A stretch of DNA of 64,000 bases. Source: Comamonas endophytica. Its GTDB lineage: Bacteria > Pseudomonadota > Gammaproteobacteria > Burkholderiales > Burkholderiaceae_C. The stretch spans positions 2,896,001 through 2,960,000 of the forward strand of contig NZ_CP106881.1 of NCBI RefSeq assembly GCF_023634805.2, in the 5' to 3' direction. The notes beneath the pieces were generated by a model. That model had not been told where the DNA came from and ran no database searches. It saw only the letters and a program-made list of their open reading frames with translations. This document shows positions 17,588 to 26,871 of this stretch, piece by piece. The translations under genes were made by a program, and so were the position numbers. Numbering within the stretch: the first letter of the stretch is position 1; the number at the start of each line of letters is the position of its first letter.

Positions 17588-20500
17588 GGCTTGTAATTTT
17601 TCGGAAGGAAAGTATTAAATTTTCCCTGTTTAGATAAATCTGGACGAGCGAAATATGGGGATGTTGGGTCGTTTGAAATGCGGGGAGCAACGATCTTAGT
17701 TCCGTCAGGATAAGCCCAAACCAGATCGCTTGGCGCTTGAACAGGCACTCCCATTTTGTTTGCTAAATTTTGTGCAAATCCTGTATTACATGCGCCTGTT
17801 TCACAGGAAAGCAGTCGGATTGATTGTCCAGTTTTATATCCACTACTATCTTTTATAAGCTTTCCAGCTATGCGTTGGTCGATCGCGACAAGCCCTTTGC
17901 TTGTAATGATGTAAATATTTTGTTTATCTCCGTGAGCGATTACGTCAAAAAGTCCATTAGGATCGATATCTTGGCGATTAGATAAATTTTTGAAAAAACG
18001 ATCCTTGTCGCCTATAAAGTTTACAGGGCCGGGTACTGCTTGCTTAAGAAATCTATTTTCCTTCAATTGTCGTGCTGCGTTCAAGCTTTCTAATGACTCA
18101 TTTTTTGCAGTGACATTGGTTAATTTAATGCCGTATTTGCCAAAATCTAGGAGAGCTTTGGCGTCTAAGAGCCAAGATTCTGGATAAATAGGGTCAAGTC
18201 CTTGGGCTTTGCTTTGCGCTACTTTCCAAAAATCAAGGAGTTTTCCTCTATCAGTCGCGCATGAGTGAGGGATAGGACATCCAAGCTCGTGCATTTGCTC
18301 TTGTATATGATTACTGATTTCATTGCAATCACTTCCCTGACAGGTAGCGACAGCATTGGCAAGAAGGCGATCGCTTAACTGATCTTTTTTATTCAGAGCC
18401 GCAGCCGTTTCACAGCTTGATATGTCGCCTTCGGTATAACAGCTTTTCTGGGATTTATTAAGCAATGCCCGTTCGTCATGTGGCAGATGATTGTTTGTAA
18501 CTTCATTAAAAGCGGCTGCCGCGCCGACGGCACCACCACCTGCCAATCCTCCCGCAGCAGTGCTTGCCAGTGCAGTTATGCCCTCGATCAATGGGGGTGA
18601 AAGATTGTTATTTCGTAGTGCATCGGCCACGATCGGAGCCGCAACGGTACCTACCACAGCGCCGACCGCGCCCGGAACTCCTCCAGTAAATGCGCCCACC
18701 AAACCATGCGTCCCCAAGCGCTGCGTACCCTTATCTCCCCACTTGCTCTCAATAGCTTGCGCTTGTTCCATGAGTTCAGCAGCACGTGCAGGATCTTGTT
18801 GTGCTTGCCGGCGTAAATCCGCCGCTATACCCATTTGCTCTTTTGCATATGTGCCGGTTGCTCTGCTCGCCTGCTGCCCAAGCGCCGCCGCAATCTTCGC
18901 TTTGGCCGCCTGATCGTCCATCAACTGTTGTCCGTTCCAGCGCTTGCTCAATCCTTGGCTTGGATCATCGGTACGCACATCGCGGTTGAGGTTCGCCACG
19001 GCTTCAGCGGCGGACTGTCCAGTCAGGCCGCGTTGCGCTGCGTCATCGGTAATGATGATTTCCCCGGGACTGATGCCGCTGCGGGTGATGCTGCGTTCGC
19101 TGCCCTGGTCGCTGCTGACGCCCATGCCGGCGGCGCTGACGCCCAGCTTGCCCAGGTTTTGCGCTGACCAGCCGGTGGGTTTGGTGACCGTGTCGCTGCC
19201 GGCAGACTTGGCTTGCTCCTGGCCTCCGGTGGCCAAGCCGCCAGAGAGACTGAAGCCGCTGGCTGTGTAATCGCTGCGGTTTTCAATGTCTGTGGGAATG
19301 ATGGCGCGGGTGATCAGACGGTTGCGCTTGTTGTCGATTGCAGGCTGCGTGCTGGTGATCACGCCACCGCCGAGTTCGGTGATGTCCTTGACTTCCAGAT
19401 CGAAGCCGCCGTCGCCCGCGAAGATGCCGCTGGGCCTTTTCACGCTGGCGTAATTGGCCTGGGCGCGGCTGGTGCTATGGCTGTCGCTGGCTGCTGCCAT
19501 GCCGGGGCCGATACCGAAGGAGCCGGCCTGATCGCTTTGCGTGCCGTCGAAGCGGCTGGTGTCCTGCAGGCTCTTGATCCTCAGTCTGCCGCCTATGGAT
19601 CCTTTTACGCGCGGAGCTTGGATGCTGGCGTCGCGCATGACGGTGTCGCTGCCGGAATAGATTTCCACGCGCTGGCCTGCTTTGACCTGGGTCTGCCGCT
19701 GCGTCTGGTCTTCACTCTCGGCGCGGCCCTCGCCGCGGCTGCCGCTGCCGATGACTGCAGGACCTGTTCCACCCAGTGATATCCCGAGGCCCGCACTGCG
19801 GCTGCGGTTGCTGCTGCTGTCGCTGCGGGTGTCGGGAGTAGTACCCAGATAGATCTTGTGGTCGGCAATGAGCTTCGCCACCTTACCCGCATCCACCTGG
19901 CTGTCCTGGAGCACGAGGTCGCTTCGTCCGCCGTCCCCGGTGGCTTTCATGGTGACATTGCCACGGGGCGCCAGCACGTGGCTCTGGCGCATATTGCTGC
20001 TCGAGTAGGTGCTTTGGCTCCAGCTGCGGCTGCTGCCCAGCATGAGCTCGGTGCGTAGGCCCAGGTCGCCCTCGGCGAGCTTTTGCAGATCCTTGCGCTG
20101 GTTATAGACATTGAGCGCGGCTGCCCCTCCAGCCAGTGCATGCATGCGGCCGTCGCCGGTCTGGCTGGCGGCATCGGCCAGGCTGCTGGCGGTTTGCGCC
20201 ATGCCGATGACAGGCGCGTTGATGGAGAAACCCAGGCCACCTTGCCTGAAGCTGCTGTGCATGCTGCCTTGCGCGGTCTGCGGGCCGCCGGCGGTTTCAA
20301 TCCTTTTGGCATCGACATCGATATCGCCTTCATCAGCGATAACATCGCTGCCGATCTGGCGATAGGTACTGCCGCTCTTGATGTCGACGTTGCCCTTCAG
20401 GCTGCGTACCACGGATGGTGCGCTGGCCGTGCTTTGCACGCTTTGCTCGGTGTTTTGGCGCTGGCTGCCTATGGTCAGGCCCAGGCCGTTGCCGCCAAAC

Positions 20501-23500
20501 ACACCGCTGCGCCGGCTGCGCTGCTGGCTTTGCCAGCTTGCGTTCTCCTGGGCGGCCAGAAGGTTGACCTTGCCTTTGGCATCCAGCCGGGTGCCCTCGA
20601 TCGAGAGCACCTGGCTGCCGGTCACATCGATATCCTGGCCAGACTTGATGTGTACGGTCTTGCCGCCAAAGAAGCTGGGCTGGACCTCGCTGGACTCGAC
20701 CTGGTGCACTAGCGACCGGCTGCTGGAGCCCAGGAAGCGCAAATGCCTGGAGTGGTAGGCGTCGTCTAGCCAGCGCGTGGCCTGGCCCGGGTCTATGCGC
20801 ACGCTGGTGCCGGCATCGACATCCAGGTGCCCGGTGCTGACGACCTGGGTTGCGCGCGCGTAGATGTTCCGTCCGGCATGGATATCCGTGTCACCCAGGG
20901 TGTCGATTGTCGTGCCGACTTCGTGGCTGCCCCCGAGCAGCAGGCGGTTTCTGTGATCCCAGACCACACCCTGGCTGTGCGAGGTGTGGATGGCGGAGAG
21001 ATCGATATCGTGCAACGCCGCAATCGAGGTTTTGCTGCCTCGTACGGCATTGGTGATCGAGGTGCCCCGGAGATCGGCATTCCTGCCGGCGTACAGTTGC
21101 ATGCCCGAGGGAGCAGGAGCTTCGCCGGGCTTGACCGGCGCTGCGGGTGCGGCAGCTCCAGGGCGAAGCTCGAATGCCGTTCTCCGGTTCACCTCGGTGC
21201 CGCTGCCCGCGATGCCCTCAGTGATCGACGGAGCGTTGATATCGCGCTCGGCACGTGCCAGCAGCGCCTCCGTGGCCGCGACGGTTCCGCCGTGCACATT
21301 GATGTCGCGCTTGGCGGCCAGATCCACCGCCCGGCCGAACATGTTGCCCCCCACGTTGTTGATGTCGTGTGCGGCGACGTGCAGCAAGCGCCGGCCGCGC
21401 AGCGAGGCGCTGTTGTGCATATCCTTGTCGGTGTCGATGAGCAACTGGTCCGCGCTGATCAGCCCGCCCTGGGCATCGAGGTCTCCCGGCTGCGCCACCA
21501 CATAGACTTTGGGCACCAGCACGGTCTGCCGGGACGCATCGGGCAGGGTGAGCTTTTCCTCCACCAGCCAGACCAGATCGCTGGTGAGCTGCGCCATCTG
21601 CGCGGCGCTTAGCGCCACGCCCGGGCGCAAGCCGTGTGCCTTGGCAAAAGTGGTGCCGCTTTGCAGCAGCGCCTGGTACTGAGCATCGTTGGCGCGGTAG
21701 TCGCCTAGGAAGCGCTGGCCCGTGAGGTAACCCAGTTGCTGCTGGACCAGCTGCTGTTCGTAGAAGCCATCGCCCAGGCGCTTTTGCAGCGGCGCCGGGT
21801 CGAACGCGCGAAGCATCTGCTCCGAGGAGGTCCATTGCCGGCCCCGGGTAAAGGCGGGATCGGTTTCCACCAGCGGCCGGTTGGGGTTCTCGGGCCTGAC
21901 CCAATAGAGGCTGTTTTGCGGCACGGTCCCGGCGGATTCCAGCGTGCGTACCCGCTCCCGGGATTCCTTGATTTGCTCGCGCACCACCGGGGTGGGGCGC
22001 TGCGTGGAATTGCCGGTATTGGAATTGGCATCGACGGGAGCGCTCGGCGCATAGGGATGGTGCGACTTGAACACCACCGTGGGAAGTGGGAATGTGTCTA
22101 TCTTGGTATAGGTATAGGTATAGGGCGCCGGACCTGTTTCGTATTTCTTTTGCTTGTTGCGGCGTTCCTTCCAGTCGTAGCGCATGGCGCTGCCTTCTAT
22201 CCGTGTCTTCCGGTTGCCCTGCCTGCCCTCGTTGTAGGGTGGTTTTTTTGGGTCGATCAGTGCGCCTGCCCTGACGATGGCGTTGATATTGTTCACCGGG
22301 CCTTTGAAGTGAATGTTTCCTCCTGCTTCGATAATGGCGGGCTTGGTCTCTTTTACTGAATCGGCATGGATGGTCAGCTTTACCTGGGAGATGACCGTGT
22401 ACCCGCGCGAGCTGTCGGTGTACCGGTTGTCCTCTTTGGCGACTTCCAGAATCTTCTCGTGGAGCTTTTGCGCCACCGCGATGGACTCCTGGTAGATCTT
22501 GAAGGCCGCTTCATAGGCGCGCTGCTCGGCAAGGCTTTGCCAGCCGATCCGCCCGGACTCTTCCTTGATACCTCCATGGTTCAAGGGATCCGGCGCGGTG
22601 GCAGTGTAGTTTTCAGGCACCGCAATGCCGAACTGCGCAAAACGTGGAGAACCCGCAGGCTCCAGTTGCAGCGGGGCATCGTCGGGAAAGGGAACGCCAT
22701 TCCTATAGGATGTCTTGGGATCTATGAACGCGGCAGGCGGAATATGGGGAAACCTGTCGATATGCACCGGCTTGAACATCCGTCCATCGGAGTTGTAGCC
22801 CTGAATTCCCATTTCCGTGTAGAACCTGCCCCGATTCTCGAAATAAGGCAGAAATAATCCATCCTCGATTTCCTTGTAAAGCGTTGCGCTTTCAGGCGCC
22901 TTGCCGGAAAAGGCGACCATGTTTTCGCCCGGTATGTTTTCCACCTCTGCAAAGGGCTCGACAACCAGGTTCGCATTCAGATTATTGACAACCCGCTGGT
23001 CGAACTGGATGTCGCCCTGGGCATCGATGCGCGCGGCAATATTGCGCAATTCCTGGCCATTGCCGGTGGCAATGCGGTTGGCATCCAGGCTGTTTCCCAT
23101 GCGGATATGGCCCATGCTCTGCAGCAGTGCGCCACCCTGGTTGATCACGACCGGCACGCCCAGGTCCATATCCTTGCGCGAGGCAATGACGGGAGGCTTG
23201 CCGCCGCCATCCTCCGGGCGGTTTTCCAGCGTCTTGGCCGCCAGGGAGACATGGTCGCCAAAGATGCGGCCCGTGCCGATGTTCTGGATGGTGTCCGCAT
23301 CGATGCGCGTGTCCTGGCCGTCGATCAGGCCGCGGTTGACCACGGGCTGCCCGGTGCGCAGGGTGATCGTCTGCGCCGCGCTCATCGTCGCGCCTGCCTG
23401 GTTGTCGATCTGCGTGCTCTTGAGCTCGGTGTCGGTGCCGCCCAGCAGCTGGCCCTGATTGGTCAATTTCCCGGCGGTTTCAAGCTTGAGCTTGGCATTG

Positions 23501-25833
23501 CTTGCCGCGATGCCTTGATGCATGATGTCCCCGGCAAAATCCAGAGTTATCCCGCCCACCGCGTCAAGGCGGCCGGCACCGTCGAGGCCCTTGTTCTTTA
23601 TCTGCAGGCTGTCCGCCGAAAACACCGTGCCGCCCTGGTTGAGCAGGGTCTGCGTGGCCTGGTCGAGTGGCGCGCCGGCCGCCACGCTGGCGTCCTGCAG
23701 CAGGAGCTGCCGGCCAGCCTGCAGATGGCCCTGGCTGTTGTCGACCAGGCCGCGGCTCTGGATCAGCAGGTCCTGCTGGGCCTGCAGGGTGCCGGCGGTG
23801 TTGTTGATGGGTTCGGTGCCAGCATGGAGCTGAAGGTCGCCGCCGGACTGGATCAGCCCCTTGGTGCTGTTGTCCACGCCGGTGCTGCTGGTGAGCTTCA
23901 GGAGACTGCGCTCGCCCGTTGTGTGGAGGATGCCGCCGCTGTTGTTCAAGCTGCCGCTGCTGATCTCCAGGCCCTGCGGCGCCACGGCCTGGCCCTGCTG
24001 GTTGTTCAGCGCGCCGTCCAGGGTCAGGCGGATATGGCCGGTCTGGCTGACGAGGAGCGCATTGCGCTGGTTGCTCAGCGTCTCGCCTTTCACGGTGAGA
24101 TCGCCCGCGGCGCGCAGCGTGCCGGCGTCATTGGTGATGGACGGCACCTTGGCGGTGAGGCTGCCCGCGCTGGCGATCGTGCCGCCGGTATTGTCCAGTT
24201 GCCGCGCCACCAGGCGCAGATCGCCGGCCACGGACATCGAGCCGCCCTGGTTCATCACCGAGCCCTGCGCGCCGGTCAGGCGCTGCATCTGCAGGGTGCC
24301 CCTGCGGTTGTCGAGCAGGCCTTCGCTGTGCAGATGGCCCAGATGGGCGATGGCGCTGTTGGTAAAGGAGTGGATGGCTTTGACATCGGTCGTGCCATTG
24401 GCCGTGAGCAGGCCGGTATTGGTGAGGCGCTGCGCCACATGGATCTGGCCGTCGGCAAGGGTTGGCGGCGCGGGGTCTGGCGAAGGTGCTGCGGGCGCGG
24501 GCTGTGTCCCCATGCTGGCGGTAGGTGCGCCCAGCAGCGCCTTCTCGCCGGAATTGGAGATCGCCAGGCTGTTGACGGCCAGCGCCTGCGTGCCGGTCTG
24601 AGCGATATGGCCGGCGTTGTCCAGGCGCGTGGCCATGATGTCCAGGCGCGGCGCGCTGAGCATGGCGTTTGCCTGGTTGTTCAACTGCCCGGCCTGCGCC
24701 GCCAGCTCGCGGCCGGCCTCGATGCTGCCGGCATTGAGGGTTTCGGCGCCGCCGTCGGCCAGCACCACATCGCGCTGGCCGACCAGCCGGCCGCTGTTGT
24801 CGATGCTCCGGGCCGACAGCTGCAGCTCGGCGTCCGCGCCCTGGCTGGCGATGACCCCGGTGTTGCGCAGCTGGCCGCCGGCTGTCAGCGTCAGCGGGCC
24901 AGCGTCCGCGAGCAGCGCTCCGGCATTGCGCACGCCCAGCCCGGCCTCGGTGCCGATGAGCATGATCTTGCGCGCATACATGCCGCCCAGTTGCGCGACG
25001 TCCAGCGCGAACTGCGGTGTTTCCATGGTGCGCGCGGGCGCGCCTTGGGCAGGCAGCGGCTGCTGCGTGCTGTCCGCCGCCAGCGGGCCGGTGCCTGTGA
25101 CCATGCGCAGGTCCTGCGCCCAGATGCCCGCATTCACGGCAATGGCCTGCGCCAGCACCTGGGCGTAATCGGCCTGGGCGGCATCGAGCCCCCGGCCTTC
25201 GAGCTGGATGGCGCCGCGCTGGACCCTGAAGGCTTCCAGGCTGCCGTCGCTGCGGTAAACGGGCTGGGCGCCGGCCAGCGTCAGGCCGGCGGCATTGATC
25301 AGCGACAGGCCGTTCACTACCAGGCCGGACGGGTTGGCGATGATCACGTCGGCGCGCGGCCCGGCCACTTCCAGCGCACCCGAGAGCCGCGACTGGTTTG
25401 CAGAATTCACTTCATTGACGATGACCCGGGCGCTGCCCCTGGCCAGCCACGGGTTGCCCTGCACTGCGCCGCCGATCTGGCTTTGCACGCCGGTGCGGCT
25501 GTTGTTCAGGATCGCGCCGCGTTCGCCCTGCTGGCCAATGTCGAACTGCTGGTAGCGGTTGCGGCTCACGCCGGCGGTGGATGGGGTCTGGATATTGACG
25601 GCCGGCATGCCGTTGGCCGATCTCAGCACCGTGGGCCGTTCGTGGCCCGGAGCGGAAGCATCGGGAATGATCTGCGCAAAGGCCGTGGACGCCGCCAGCA
25701 GCAGTGCCGATGTCGCGGCCGGCAGTGCCAGCGCTTCGCTGCGGGGACCGCGGCCAGCGCGTGCAGCTTCCTGCACGGCCATCCAGATGCCGCGCACCCG
25801 GCTGAAGATGAGGCGATAGCGCTGCTGGTTCAT
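17584..25833 (-). CDS. cdiA: CdiA/FhaB-like two-partner-secreted exoprotein with polymorphic toxin tip
   Basis: The product is 2749 residues from the ATG at 25833, where the extended signal peptide begins (MNQQRYRLIFSRVRGIWMAV, cleavage near AFA-Q53/54). In-frame codons upstream to 25950 do not look like signal sequence. The TPS secretion domain spans about 54-330 with IIANPSGLVVNGLSLINAAG. A long haemagglutinin repeat region follows, then the FHA-class segment GDGFYEQQLVQQQLGYLTGQ near 1355 and Fil_haemagg_2-type repeats near 1700-2180. A Gly/Ala-rich junction (GGLAGGGAVGAAAAF) precedes NEVTNNHLPHDER at about 2442, in the position where CdiA proteins often carry VENN. DNA composition turns AT-rich exactly there (about 18510). 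The last 300 residues comprise a Cys-rich pretoxin part and a toxin with DVIAHGD (His2634) and RLLSCETG (Cys2677). No cdiB partner is adjacent. Confidence 0.93.
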   Translation of the reverse strand: MNQQRYRLIFSRVRGIWMAVQEAARAGRGPRSEALALPAATSALLLAASTAFAQIIPDASAPGHERPTVLRSANGMPAVNIQTPSTAGVSRNRYQQFDIGQQGERGAILNNSRTGVQSQIGGAVQGNPWLARGSARVIVNEVNSANQSRLSGALEVAGPRADVIIANPSGLVVNGLSLINAAGLTLAGAQPVYRSDGSLEAFRVQRGAIQLEGRGLDAAQADYAQVLAQAIAVNAGIWAQDLRMVTGTGPLAADSTQQPLPAQGAPARTMETPQFALDVAQLGGMYARKIMLIGTEAGLGVRNAGALLADAGPLTLTAGGQLRNTGVIASQGADAELQLSARSIDNSGRLVGQRDVVLADGGAETLNAGSIEAGRELAAQAGQLNNQANAMLSAPRLDIMATRLDNAGHIAQTGTQALAVNSLAISNSGEKALLGAPTASMGTQPAPAAPSPDPAPPTLADGQIHVAQRLTNTGLLTANGTTDVKAIHSFTNSAIAHLGHLHSEGLLDNRRGTLQMQRLTGAQGSVMNQGGSMSVAGDLRLVARQLDNTGGTIASAGSLTAKVPSITNDAGTLRAAGDLTVKGETLSNQRNALLVSQTGHIRLTLDGALNNQQGQAVAPQGLEISSGSLNNSGGILHTTGERSLLKLTSSTGVDNSTKGLIQSGGDLQLHAGTEPINNTAGTLQAQQDLLIQSRGLVDNSQGHLQAGRQLLLQDASVAAGAPLDQATQTLLNQGGTVFSADSLQIKNKGLDGAGRLDAVGGITLDFAGDIMHQGIAASNAKLKLETAGKLTNQGQLLGGTDTELKSTQIDNQAGATMSAAQTITLRTGQPVVNRGLIDGQDTRIDADTIQNIGTGRIFGDHVSLAAKTLENRPEDGGGKPPVIASRKDMDLGVPVVINQGGALLQSMGHIRMGNSLDANRIATGNGQELRNIAARIDAQGDIQFDQRVVNNLNANLVVEPFAEVENIPGENMVAFSGKAPESATLYKEIEDGLFLPYFENRGRFYTEMGIQGYNSDGRMFKPVHIDRFPHIPPAAFIDPKTSYRNGVPFPDDAPLQLEPAGSPRFAQFGIAVPENYTATAPDPLNHGGIKEESGRIGWQSLAEQRAYEAAFKIYQESIAVAQKLHEKILEVAKEDNRYTDSSRGYTVISQVKLTIHADSVKETKPAIIEAGGNIHFKGPVNNINAIVRAGALIDPKKPPYNEGRQGNRKTRIEGSAMRYDWKERRNKQKKYETGPAPYTYTYTKIDTFPLPTVVFKSHHPYAPSAPVDANSNTGNSTQRPTPVVREQIKESRERVRTLESAGTVPQNSLYWVRPENPNRPLVETDPAFTRGRQWTSSEQMLRAFDPAPLQKRLGDGFYEQQLVQQQLGYLTGQRFLGDYRANDAQYQALLQSGTTFAKAHGLRPGVALSAAQMAQLTSDLVWLVEEKLTLPDASRQTVLVPKVYVVAQPGDLDAQGGLISADQLLIDTDKDMHNSASLRGRRLLHVAAHDINNVGGNMFGRAVDLAAKRDINVHGGTVAATEALLARAERDINAPSITEGIAGSGTEVNRRTAFELRPGAAAPAAPVKPGEAPAPSGMQLYAGRNADLRGTSITNAVRGSKTSIAALHDIDLSAIHTSHSQGVVWDHRNRLLLGGSHEVGTTIDTLGDTDIHAGRNIYARATQVVSTGHLDVDAGTSVRIDPGQATRWLDDAYHSRHLRFLGSSSRSLVHQVESSEVQPSFFGGKTVHIKSGQDIDVTGSQVLSIEGTRLDAKGKVNLLAAQENASWQSQQRSRRSGVFGGNGLGLTIGSQRQNTEQSVQSTASAPSVVRSLKGNVDIKSGSTYRQIGSDVIADEGDIDVDAKRIETAGGPQTAQGSMHSSFRQGGLGFSINAPVIGMAQTASSLADAASQTGDGRMHALAGGAAALNVYNQRKDLQKLAEGDLGLRTELMLGSSRSWSQSTYSSSNMRQSHVLAPRGNVTMKATGDGGRSDLVLQDSQVDAGKVAKLIADHKIYLGTTPDTRSDSSSNRSRSAGLGISLGGTGPAVIGSGSRGEGRAESEDQTQRQTQVKAGQRVEIYSGSDTVMRDASIQAPRVKGSIGGRLRIKSLQDTSRFDGTQSDQAGSFGIGPGMAAASDSHSTSRAQANYASVKRPSGIFAGDGGFDLEVKDITELGGGVITSTQPAIDNKRNRLITRAIIPTDIENRSDYTASGFSLSGGLATGGQEQAKSAGSDTVTKPTGWSAQNLGKLGVSAAGMGVSSDQGSERSITRSGISPGEIIITDDAAQRGLTGQSAAEAVANLNRDVRTDDPSQGLSKRWNGQQLMDDQAAKAKIAAALGQQASRATGTYAKEQMGIAADLRRQAQQDPARAAELMEQAQAIESKWGDKGTQRLGTHGLVGAFTGGVPGAVGAVVGTVAAPIVADALRNNNLSPPLIEGITALASTAAGGLAGGGAVGAAAAFNEVTNNHLPHDERALLNKSQKSCYTEGDISSCETAAALNKKDQLSDRLLANAVATCQGSDCNEISNHIQEQMHELGCPIPHSCATDRGKLLDFWKVAQSKAQGLDPIYPESWLLDAKALLDFGKYGIKLTNVTAKNESLESLNAARQLKENRFLKQAVPGPVNFIGDKDRFFKNLSNRQDIDPNGLFDVIAHGDKQNIYIITSKGLVAIDQRIAGKLIKDSSGYKTGQSIRLLSCETGACNTGFAQNLANKMGVPVQAPSDLVWAYPDGTKIVAPRISNDPTSPYFARPDLSKQGKFNTFLPKNYKP

Positions 25834-26113
25834 GGTGGTATCTCGAAGCCTGCAGGCAATGGTGCGCGCGCGCTGGACGCATGGGGTTCGGAGCGCAGTG
25901 GGTTTGTGGATAGGTGCGGTGAGGCAAAGGGTGTGAGTCAAACCGCGCATGACGACAGGTTTCCGGTGATCCGGCAGCTCATCCCCTTGCTGTCGTGTTC
26001 AGGCGCCAAATGCTGACAATTGCCTACGACGAGGGGCGCTTCTTTGCGCATACGATGCCGCTGACCCTCTCTTTCCCGACAGCAGCGCCGCCCGCCCGGC
26101 GCAAAGGAGCCGC
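25834..26113. other. Intergenic region upstream of cdiA
   Basis: About 280 bases lie between the divergent cdiA and DUF937 genes. They should contain both promoters, but I find no convincing -35/-10 pair. The only clear element is AAAGGAG at 26103-26109, the ribosome binding site of the DUF937 gene. There is no trace of a cdiB/tpsB transporter gene. Confidence 0.6.
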
Positions 26114-26764
26114 ATGATGAACACTTCGAATTCCCTGACCGACGAATTGCTGGGCCAGCTGCGCGGCGCGCCGATGCAGAGCATGGCGCAGCAGTTGGGC
26201 ATGGGCAGCGCCGAAACCGAGCGCGCCGTGGGCACGGCGCTGCCCATGCTGCTGGGGGCTCTGGGCAACAACGCATCGCAGCCGCAGGGCGCAATGGACC
26301 TGTTTGGCGCGCTGCAGCGCGACCATATGGGAGCCGCTGGTTCGGGCAACGGCCTGGGTGGAATGCTGGGCGGCGTGCTTGGCGGACTGCTGGGCGGCCA
26401 GGGCCAGGCCAGCCAGGCGCCAGCCTCCAACGGCGCGTCGATCCTGGGTCATATCTTCGGCGGTCGGCAGCAGCAGGCCGAATCCGGACTGGGCCAGGCC
26501 ACCGGGCTGGGCTCCAATGCCGGGCAGTTACTGCAGATGCTGGCGCCCATCGTCATGGCTTTCCTGGCGCAGCGCGTGCAGTCGGGAGGCATGGACGCGG
26601 GCGGCCTGGGCCAGGTGCTGGGCCGCGAAAAGGCCCAGGTGCAGCAGCAGGGCGGGGCCGCGGGCGGGCTGCTGTCGAGCCTTCTGGACCAGAACGGCGA
26701 CGGCAAGCTGGATGTGGGCGACCTGTTCAAGCTGGGCGCGGGTTTTCTCGGCGGACGGCGCTGA
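26114..26764 (+). CDS. YidB/DUF937-family protein with C-terminal EF-hand-like loop
   Basis: The product is 216 residues. The N-terminal 65 residues match the DUF937 pattern (LTDELLGQLRGAPMQSMAQ, AVGTALPMLLGALGNNA). A glycine-rich linker follows (GLGGMLGGVLGGLLGG, about 77-100), then a second DUF937-like helix pair and a C-terminal DQNGDGKLDVGDL near residue 195. The latter has the DxNxDGxLxxxD spacing of a calcium-binding EF-hand or dockerin loop. Length and layout resemble other proteobacterial YidB proteins, whose function is unknown. There is no signal peptide. AAAGGAG precedes the start, and a second ATG immediately follows the first. Confidence 0.85.
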   Translation: MMNTSNSLTDELLGQLRGAPMQSMAQQLGMGSAETERAVGTALPMLLGALGNNASQPQGAMDLFGALQRDHMGAAGSGNGLGGMLGGVLGGLLGGQGQASQAPASNGASILGHIFGGRQQQAESGLGQATGLGSNAGQLLQMLAPIVMAFLAQRVQSGGMDAGGLGQVLGREKAQVQQQGGAAGGLLSSLLDQNGDGKLDVGDLFKLGAGFLGGRR

Positions 26765-26871
26765 GCCGCGGGGCCAAGCCCCCCGTACAGGCACCCCTGG
26801 CGCCATGGTTATTGCATTGCCGCGTGGCTGCGCCGACACTGGTCGGGCTTGTTCGACTTCAGGAGCCAGGT

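Noticed and set aside
25834..25950. Upstream start for CdiA at 25950
   Set aside because: The extra 39 residues do not resemble a signal sequence. The extended signal peptide begins at MNQQRYRL, encoded from 25833.
23107..26016. 969-codon open frame on the plus strand opposite cdiA
   Set aside because: It mirrors the repeat-rich cdiA body and has biased, domain-free composition. The minus-strand frame has the signal peptide, TPS domain and haemagglutinin repeats.
15769..26113. Interpretation of the AT-rich region as a prophage or insertion-sequence island
   Set aside because: No integrase, transposase, terminal repeats, tRNA junction or phage structural genes were found. The content fits a CDI tip-and-immunity tail.
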